Below are positions 55,761-64,000 of a DNA stretch of 64,000 nt, in pieces. Made by a program: the position numbers and the translations under genes. The number at the start of each line of letters is the position of its first letter. The first letter of the stretch is position 1. The DNA comes from Dichotomocladium elegans (lineage: Eukaryota; Mucoromycota; Mucoromycetes; Mucorales; Lichtheimiaceae): positions 1,612,001-1,676,000 of the forward strand of contig JAIXMN010000003.1 in the NCBI GenBank assembly GCA_025716815.1. Direction: 5' to 3'. The notes below the pieces were generated by a model, which searched no databases, had not been told where the DNA came from, and saw nothing but the letters and a program-made list of their open reading frames with translations.

Positions 55761-58700
55761 AGAGTCTAGATCAAGTCGTGATAATAGAGTTCGGAGGAAG
55801 AAAGGGAGACTGGAAGATGCTGCTGAAGGAAGAAGCGAAAAAGAGAAAGGAAAAAAAAAGGTTTCGTCTTTTGTTCGTGATACACTTCCGCCCTTCCTCC
55901 CCCCTCCTTTTTTTATCCTTTGAATACGCGCAAAATGACCTCGTGTAACATTCAGGGTGCGGGGGCCATATACACACACACAAGCTCCTCGCATGTACTG
56001 CGCCTTTTTGCGTGCGCAACTGCCTGCCATGGCAGAGCAGAGGCACCCACCTCAGGCTTGTCCAAAATAGAAAAATCAGGTAATTAAGAAATCAGTTCCA
56101 CTCAGCCGGGGCGGCATTCGGATTGTAATTAAATGTTGAACAGATGCCACTGATCCAAGTGTGCCTTTAACGAGGTCATCATACAGACCATTTCCTTTTT
56201 CGTGATTTGGTTATCCATCTTTTCCTGGTCTAATCTTACATTTCTCCACAGAGCTCGTTATGTCTTGGATGCCGTAGTTCGAACGGGCGATAAATGACAA
56301 AGCACAAAAAAAAAGCTGACAAAAAGTTGATGGAAGTAAACGAGAGTGGGAGTCAAGAGACTAAAAAAAAAGATAAGAACGTAAGAGAGGACGGGGATAA
56401 AAGCAGTAAAAGTAGTCGAAACCGCACTTCCTACTTGCTAAGAACTCAAGACTAAGCTTCCCACCAGTCAAAAAGCGGGTGAAAATTCCGCAATCGAGAA
56501 AGACCTCTTATTTATACTTTTTCCTTTCGTGCTCAGACCGCCAATGTGAAAGAAGCGAGGAGTATCGGAGATTATCGGAGCCTGGATGGAACGGTACTCT
56601 GAATAGATGTATTCAGGAGTGAGATGATGATATACTATATTTCAGATGTGATGACAGGTACTCAGTGTGCTGATGTTGAAGGTTGACTTGTTGACTATAG
56701 TCTGGGCAAATTTACACGAGCAGACTAATCGGTGGATACAATAAATGACAAGTGCATTCCCATTGACTGCCGCTCTGCCAGCGTTCACACGAATAGACGA
56801 ACGAGTAGAAGCGTTCCATAGATGAGATTGATTTCAACAGCAAACAAGTGTAGAGAGCATTCCTAATAGTGTAATACTCTAGCATCCAAAAGCTCAAATC
56901 TTTTTTATAATATACCAGCCTGAAGATGTCAATGAATGTTGATATCAACGGATGTCTCGTAGTTATCAGCATCGGACCGAGTCAAGTCGAGAGTAAGTTT
57001 TTTCCTTTCCTGCAATCTCTCTCTGAGCACACCTGTCCGCGTTTTCCGCAGGCTAAATGATATGTTCAATAGACAGACATAAGAATATCTATTGTGTTTT
57101 CACCACGAAAAGCGGTAGTCGCATGTGAAACAAATATGGAAGCGTATTGTCTATCGCGCTATATCCTGATAGTGGAACTACTATCACGTAGCCAGTAATT
57201 TTTCCATTTCTATTGTGCGCCAGTGTATATGTATTCATGGGGCCTTTCTCTTTTTTTTTTTAAAAGAAAAAAGAAGAATGAGTTAGAGCCTCTATCCCCA
57301 TCCCAAGTTAATGACCCACGCTAAATATATAACATCATGTGCATTGTAACGCCCCGTCAGTTTTCCGTAGTTTTCCTAGTAGGAATTTCATGTATCATTG
57401 AATGGACAACCCATCCTCCTTTTTCTCTGGTTATCGTTTGTTGCATGAACTTCTTAAAGCCTGCTGCATGCTGACTAAAACTACAATAAGAATGCTATGC
57501 AGTACCGACTATATTATTATGATTGGTGTGCCCCTTAAATATTTAATGAATAGCGATGACCATGCAACAGCAAGTGTAATGATATCAGGCCATCCGAAAG
57601 ATTTTACTAGTGTCCGCCACACTACATTCATGCACGAAGCAGCGATAAAAAGAGCACATTATCATGATCCGGCGTTCCGATAGAATCCTATAATTATGCC
57701 ATGCTTCATATACTGTCGATCAACACAGAACAAGCATAGACACACGACCAGAGCGTGAGTGCTTTCGCTTATCGACTACGTACGTATAGAAAATAACTCT
57801 ATGGCCGTCGCACACTCGAAATCGCAATTATGTTGCTAATCTAATTGATAGCAGCAGTAACGTAAAGTATAAAAGACGATCGTTCTCGTCGTAGGACCCT
57901 TTTTCACCTTACTTTGGCGTCTGTTCCCCTCTCTCCTTTTTTTGAATCTCATACCAGCAGGCTCTAGTGCTTTTGCCCTTGCCCGCTCTCTGAATCTCTG
58001 AAAGAGGTGCACCCGCATACACTCATATAGTCCCTTCTAATCTTCTCCTTCTTCTTCGGCTGGCTCATGCATACTCTGCGTATTACCCCTTCCTACTTCC
58101 TCCTCTTCGTCTGCCCCTACAAATCCATATACTAATATATGATCGGTTACCCACATATGCAGAGCGGGTTTTCGAATATGTACTTAAAAGGAATTATGTC
58201 AGATAGTAACAGCATGACAGTATGATATCGCCTTTAAAAACAAGGGGAGTGTATTGAAATACAGTGGGTGACATATACCACCTAGGATATTGACGGCTGT
58301 TTTCTACAGATGTAACAGCTTCACTTCCTCAACATGTGTGTGGTCACAATATGTATATTAAGGGTCTGAGGCATACATGTACATCAGCACGTATTAATTA
58401 AGTGATAATAAAGGGGATTCATATGCGCAACAGAAGAAAATGGATGATCATACTATTTGTAGCGCGCGGATGCTCCGCATATGACCCGCTCAATGAAATT
58501 ATCTCTTGCAAATAAAAAGCCAGGCACGTTGCTTTTATACATATGTAATAGCAACATGCTTAATAATTATCTAGAATGGAAAGCCAACCCGCTTAACTAT
58601 ACAAGTTTCGGTTTGAATAGGGTCATAACACGTAGGCAAACAAGATAAGCTGCATTTTTTCTGTTGCCTTGTCGTCATGAGCATGCATCGCAACTCTTTT

Positions 58701-59802
58701 TTTTAAAGTTACGCTTTAAAATGAAGATCGGAATGGAACCAGCAATTAGGGCATGCATAACGGGAGGATGACGAGAAATCAAATAGCAGGAACGGTCGTT
58801 CACTTTAGGGTTACATCTCGGTATTGTGTTTTCTACATCATATGTAGTGTAATGTTTAGGTGCTGTAATTGGTGCGATTCAGGGATCTCTACCTCCTGTA
58901 AAAACGATGTGCAAATTATAAAAAATAGAACAATAGATGAACACGCTTATGTACGTGATTATAGAGAGGGAAGCTACTGATATACGACCGGTTTGGCGCG
59001 TCGATGCATAGAATTACTGTCACCATACGAACGACAAGCGCCGTTAGCAACCGAATGGTTGTGTTCGTTTGTCTTGTTGCCATGGTAAATCTATAGGCTT
59101 TTGTGAATATAACACTTACAATCATCTACAATCACACAAAACCGGTGAACAATGTACATAAGCACGTGCAAATGAAATCAGTGCGAAGTTATGCTACTTA
59201 TACTATTTATACCTCTCCTAGTTTCTTCCTGATATCGGCAATCCATGGTTGAAGATAGGCTTCGTTCTCGCTTTCGATGATATGTACAATCTTTAGGCCT
59301 CCATGGCTGTTAGCACTGCTATTTAGAATACAAATATTTTTGTGCGTCTCCCCTTTAACTGTTGCTCCTCTGCGTCCCACCCCCTGTTTATTTTTTTCCT
59401 CCTCTTTTCCGTCGCTCTCCCTCCTCACCTCCCTTCACTTCTCCTTCTACTTCAGCCATAGAGGGAAGAAGAAGGAAATATCAAGAACCAAGTAGCTTGA
59501 TCGAGTGCTTACAACGTAATCTGCATTGTCTTTCGTGAGCGAGCAAATCACCACTCTCATGTCATCACTCACCTATTCTGCTTGAGTTTTTCGATTTTCT
59601 TTACTCCCCATCCGATTACTCGCATTAGTAATAGTAGTAGTAGCAACAAGTCCACGTACATAGTTACTGCTCCTCTCTCTGACTCCCCTTGTCCTTTTTT
59701 CGGCTTTTTCCAACCAACACCATAAATTTTATTCCATTCTATTCTCTTGCTTCTTCTTTTCTCTATACAATCTGTCTTAATCTTTTATAGCTTGATAAAA
59801 TC
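55761..59802. other. Long gene-poor stretch
   Basis: Four kilobases with no recognised gene. The left 300 bases are the minus-strand promoter of the UPF0658-like gene (poly-A/G runs on +). Frames such as 57402-57683 (93 codons) lack motifs. The right 400 bases (59330-59790) are strongly CT-rich and end TTTTATAGCTTGATAAAATC before the next start, a likely promoter and leader. Confidence 0.45.
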
Positions 59803-61729
59803 ATGACACACCTGAGCGATTATAGCTTCTTGCGTAAGTAAAGAGCGTCTTGACTCCATCGGACGTGCACCTACGGCAGACTCTAAACGAGTGAGAAACT
59901 GATCCATTGTTCTCCAAAAAAAAAAGAGCGTGCCATCTCATTGACATATCTTTACTTGTGGTTCACCTACCGCATCTGGACACTGGACAGGTTCCAATGC
60001 CTACACCCGAAGCGATTCAAACAAGGCGAGCTCAAGAGTATTGCGACACTACTTATATTATTCATGATACCATTCCAACTTCTTTATGGTATTCTATCGA
60101 CTACGTGTGTATGGGGCTTGTCAGAAGAAATCGTTGATTTCTCATTATCCATCTAGATTTAACATCCTGTAAAATCAAGTATGAAGAAGGGTTCGCCAAT
60201 ATTTTCGGCCACATCTTCACCAAGCCAGAAACCATGTGGACCAAGGCAGATCAGGACCTCGTCATTCCAACAGGTATATTATAGAATTGTTTGCTGTGCT
60301 TCCTTTCCGCTTTGTGTGATGAATATGTATGACTGACTGTCAAATGGACAATATCCAGATTATAGTTTATGTGTCGGTCTCTCTCTGCAATGGTAAGATT
60401 CCTCCTTTTATCTTCAATGAGCTGGATACTCCCGCCCCCTCCTTTTCTCGATATTATTCCCCTTTCTATCCTTAGCACAGACCTTGTTTTTGGGAGCAAG
60501 GGGACTTGCTCTTTTTTGTCTCTCATATGTCTTGTTCATATACTAATATATCGCTTTTTCTCCTTCAATAGCGGTACTTTGCTTCTACTTCAATGTTTCT
60601 GGAACTATTTGGCCAATTCCGTTGCCAAGGCGAGTTTCATGAGCAGCCGCGAGTTTTTCTTTTATATCGGCTGGTATAGCAAATTGAACGTCAAGTCCTC
60701 CAGCTACCCGGTGATATTCAATGAATTTTTATCTATTAGGTCGATTGTGAGCTTCGTGATGTTCCCTGTCTTGCAGTACAACTTTTCACGCGAAGTGTAC
60801 GACCCAACCTACAAGGAAATCATGCCTGAGCTCCTCTTTGGTGCCGGTATGTACTTTCCGCATAGGGACGCCCAGTGATCATTCAAACACTTTATGATAG
60901 AACTATTCTTCGTCTCCTTGCTTGGATTTGTATCCCATTTTCGGTTCAAGAAACTGCTAGAAAACACTCGTGAATCTACAAACGCTCGTTCCATCATGCA
61001 GAAGATTCGATACTTCCAGGAATTGAACATTATCTTGGCAGTCATTCTGATGGTGGACGCTTTGTCATTCATTATCTTGAGCGTCGATGGACTTACGGGT
61101 AAAAAGTATCTCAATGTTCACAAGTTCACTGCCGACTTTTTCATCTGCAACAGTACGTTTTGATGGATATACGCATTGACTCGCTCACACGTGCTCATTC
61201 GACTCGCTTTTCGTTCTGCATAGTTAATGTGACCTCGATGATCGTATGGTTTATCGTTGGACTTATTCTCCATCCAAAACCACTCACAGGCGGTGGCAGC
61301 ATGCAGCAGCAAAACCATGACTTCTTGACACCCAAGCCAAATGCAGATTCAGGGTTTACAGGTGCACCCACGGGGATCATGACTCAGCCTTCTCAAGCAT
61401 CCTCAAACGATTATCTTTCGTACAATGCCACCCCGATCAATTACAACACCACATTCCATCATCCACTCCCCACCTCTTCCCCTGCCCACCAGAATGACCT
61501 CATGCGCTCTTCGACGCCCTCCACGGCGACGCTTGTTGCTCCGCACCACCACTATTCTATCCGTCGTAGTACCAAGGATTCGCATCACATACAACAGCCT
61601 CAACAACATATTGCTGTCAATGTGCCTTCCGAGACAATCGAATGGAGCGGCAAGGATGGCTCTGTCGGGCAAATCACAGATGATGCCACCTGGCTTCAGC
61701 AGACGCCCCGCGGTGGAAATAATCGTTGA
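59803..61729 (+). CDS. Seven-helix-type membrane protein of unknown function (7 exons)
   Basis: Exons are 59803-59833, 59927-60106, 60157-60273, 60359-60392, 60572-60846, 60901-61152 and 61224-61729. They give 464 residues with every phase closing. The hydrophobic segments include ISLTYLYLWFTYRIW, SIATLLILFMIPFQLLYGIL, LCVGLSLQCGTLLLLQCFW, IVSFVMFPVLQY, LFFVSLLGFVSHF, LNIILAVILMVDALSFIILS and VTSMIVWFIVGLIL, about seven in all. The tail of about 150 residues is Ser/Thr/His/Gln-rich. The layout resembles a receptor, but I see no hallmark of a named GPCR class. Two exons (31 and 34 bp) are tiny, so their exact ends carry some risk; the exon 2 donor GTGTAT is weak. Confidence 0.72.
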
Positions 61730-62107
61730 TCCGTTTCTTCATGAAACAAGTCACCATCCCCTCGCCCATCCCTCTCTTACTACATGCACGTACATATCCC
61801 GTCTCCTTTATACACATACTCACGAAATCTCTCTGTCTTTCACTCTAGCTTTCTTATTACCCTCTTTTGACCATATAATGTTCTAACCGAGGATATTTCT
61901 CTTCTGATTTGCGTTTCTCCTTTTTGCGCCCTGGTAATTCGTCATCCGTTCACATTGACAAAAAAAAAGCAAAAAGCCCATACAAATAATCGCAATAATA
62001 ATAAAAAAAATCCTCCAGCGATGATACTTATCAGCATACAATACAGCCAACCTTTTCGTTTTTGTTTTTTTGATTCTCTTTCTGGTTGACAAAATGAACA
62101 ATCGACT
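61730..62107. other. Spacer between converging genes
   Basis: CT-rich on the left (3' flank of the membrane-protein gene) and A-rich on the right. Nothing recognised. Confidence 0.4.
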
Positions 62108-62870
62108 TTATTTCTTCTTGGAAACACCAACGGTTCTACCGCGGCGACCAGTGGTCTTGGTATGCTGACCACGGACACGGAGACCCCAGAAGTGACGAAG
62201 ACCACGGTGGTTGCGGATCTTCTTGAGGCGCTCCAAATCCTCACGCATCTTGGTGTCAAGACCGTTGGAGATAGCCTGGCTGTACTTGCCATCAACCACG
62301 TCCTTTTGTCTGTTGAGGAACCAGTTGGGGATCTTGTATTGCGAAGGGTTCTGGAGAATGGTCACAATGCGCTCCAACTCTTCGTTGCTCAACTCACCGG
62401 CACTATGAGTAATGCATTAGAATTTATCTTCCTTCATTCCACCGGCGACGTTGCGTGATTGATGTTTATGTACACTACCGCTTGTTGAGGTCAACATCAG
62501 CCTTCTTGCAAGCAATGTTGGCGAAACGGCGACCCACACCCTTGACAGACGTCAAGGCAATGGTAATCTTGTTCTTGCCATCGACGTTGGTGTTGAGCAG
62601 ACGGATAATGTGTTGGAACTGTTACGGAGTGACGGTGAAGTAACGATTGGACTTTTGGTTAGCGTGACATTCCAAACTGCGTGTTCGTGACCATGTAGGA
62701 GAGTCCATGCTCAACGCACCTGATTCCTCTCAGGGACAACAAGCGACTAAAAATATATGGATCCATACATAGAAAGGCAAGTGTCAGTCATACCGGTATC
62801 CACCCATCCATCCATTCATCCATCCATTCATCCATTCATCCATCCGTTCTCCTTTACCCCAGCATACCAT
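62108..62870 (-). CDS. RPS18: 40S ribosomal protein S18 (uS13), 4 exons with an ATG-only first exon
   Basis: Exons are 62868-62870 (the ATG alone), 62720-62746, 62479-62618 and 62108-62402, giving 154 residues. The sequence starts M then SLVVPERNQ, followed by [40 protein letters not shown] and [20 protein letters not shown], and ends [20 protein letters not shown]. All of this is typical of eukaryotic S18. Intron 1 directly follows the start codon (ATG/GTATGC) and carries a GGAT/GAAT-rich tandem repeat. The protein sits in the small-subunit head near the P site. Splitting off the ATG is common in fungal ribosomal protein genes. Confidence 0.95.
62797..62850 (-). repeat. (GGAT/GAAT)n repeat inside RPS18 intron 1
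   Basis: Tetranucleotide units read as ATCC and ATTC on the + strand, about a dozen, entirely within the first intron. Confidence 0.85.
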
Positions 62871-63413
62871 TTTTTTTTCGCGAAAAGGGAGGATCTGTGG
62901 TTGCGGGCGGGCAAATCGTCAAAAGCGGGTTGGGGGTTGCCCGGGGAAAGTGCGTAATCTCGGCTGACCGAAGCCGAGCCAAATAGGGTAACCAAGCCAC
63001 TCCGCATGCCGCTTTTTTGCTTCAACAGGATTTTTCCTCGCCATTCAGCAGTTGAACTTTTTGTTTGCGGGTTATGAAAATAGTTTAGCGGTTGGGTAGC
63101 AAATATCATTTGACATTCTTGAAGATGACTTTGCAGAGCCGATACAGGAGTATCTATTAGTAAAAGCGCCTGTTGGCTGACTCAGTCACCCAGTCAGATT
63201 ATGTTCAGTGTGGCACGAGCAGCGTCTCCAGACGGCCAGAGCTGTAGTCTCACAAGAAGTGCTGATTTGTGATAGAAATGCCACAGAACCGTGCGCGCGG
63301 CATAAATGCGACTGATCATTGGTCATCTTTCGATCAATTGACAATCAAGTTTTACTATATATATGGGCTACCGGTCTCAGATTACGTGTCCCTTCCTTTC
63401 CTTTGTACCGATC
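62871..63413. other. RPS18 promoter and spacer before the right-edge gene
   Basis: The RPS18 upstream sequence is on the left. A TATATATAT tract at about 63357-63365 lies 50 bp before the next + strand ATG and could act as its TATA region. Confidence 0.4.
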
Positions 63414-64000
63414 ATGGCCGACGCCAAGACCAGGGTCATCAAGACCTCTTTAAGGTCTATTGGGTGGAAGCAGCAGTATCTGGAGAACCTAGAGAACCTA
63501 GTCCGAACTACCCACTTTCTCACCACGCACACATTCCAGCTCTCGCGCTGGATCCTCCTCCACGAACTGGAACGCGGCCATGGCTTCAACCCCTGCGAGC
63601 TCATCGGTCAAGCATTCTTCTATGAAGTTATCCTCAGTCTGGCCGGTAGGAAGTTCATGCGCGAGAAGGTCAAGCCGTCGACCAAGACTATTAGGACCCT
63701 CATAAAGACACCTCGAAGGCTACTCGAAGGCTGCCAACATTGAGCCTGGACAACATCCCAACATGTCCCAGGTCGCAGTCTATGTCAGCACCGAGATCAT
63801 GACTGCCTACAAGGTTAATATCCAGCAGCGGTTTGGCGAATGTTTACGGCGCGCTGTCAACAGTCTGTTGAACGTGCGTCAGCGGAAGGAAGCTATACGC
63901 AAAGACATGGTTAGCAGCGATGAACACGAGTTCCGCCAGGTCTGTGAGGAGAGAATCTGGAAGCCAGCCCGTCAAATCAAGGAGGCACTGCGACGCAGAA
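63414..64000 (+). pseudogene. Frameshifted, edge-truncated gene of a suspected repetitive family
   Basis: From the ATG at 63414 the frame reads MADAKTRVIKTSLRSIGWKQ, later FLTTHTFQLSRWILLHELER and CELIGQAFFYEVILSLAGR, and ends at a stop near 63743. The coding pattern continues at once in another frame (from about 63712): EGYSKAANIEPGQHPNMSQV, then IMTAYKVNIQQRFGECLRRA, still open at the window end. No GT-AG intron bridges them. The shift falls on an 11-bp near-tandem duplication (CTCGAAGGCTA, then CTCGAAGGCT). I suspect a multicopy, possibly transposon-derived Mucoromycota family from its style, but cannot name a domain. Confidence 0.5.

Noticed and set aside
62821..62850. CRISPR-like array of short repeats
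   Set aside because: Simple ATCC/ATTC tetranucleotide repeat without unique spacers, in a eukaryotic intron.

Overview
The window reads as nuclear DNA of an early-diverging filamentous fungus, most likely Mucoromycota (Mucorales-like). Genes are split by many short introns of about 50-120 bp with GT-AG ends. The housekeeping proteins (RPB5, RPS18, RPP1, PacC, Rictor, ETP1) have fungal architectures, and the repeats are degenerate Tc1/mariner and pogo-like DNA elements. The taxonomic placement is inference from gene content, not a database match. All exon models were built by hand from splice signals, reading phase and family motifs.

Left third (1-28 kb) is an accessory, repeat-rich region. 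It holds a dead Tc1-like transposase, a HET-like gene, and a large inverted duplication (about 5.4-8.3 kb against 13.3-16.2 kb). The loop of this duplication carries a FetB/UPF0014-type metal exporter gene and an unrecognised two-exon gene. Each outer arm carries a tiny two-exon gene for a CCHC zinc-knuckle peptide of 42 or 46 residues. Next come a ten-exon serine carboxypeptidase, an intact pogo-like MITE with TA duplications, a pepsin-type aspartyl protease, a second dead Tc1-like copy and a head-to-head transposon-end palindrome. At least six copies of one dispersed element of about 0.3-0.55 kb are spread over the first 46 kb.

The right part (29-63 kb) is gene-dense. In order: a second aspartyl protease, RPP1 (ribosomal stalk), PacC/Rim101 (ambient pH regulator), ETP1/BRAP2 (RING ubiquitin ligase), a CAS1-type polysaccharide O-acetyltransferase, RPB5, a third Tc1-like relic, cystathionine beta-lyase, Rictor/Tsc11 (TORC2), a UPF0658-type Golgi membrane protein, an unassigned polytopic membrane protein and RPS18. 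The right edge cuts a frameshifted member of what looks like a repetitive family.

The genes do not form one pathway. Secreted or surface proteolysis (a carboxypeptidase and two aspartyl proteases) and pH regulation (PacC) lie near each other, but nothing in the sequence shows co-regulation. The most unusual structures are the inverted duplication with its zinc-knuckle microgenes and the dispersed palindromic, intron-like element.
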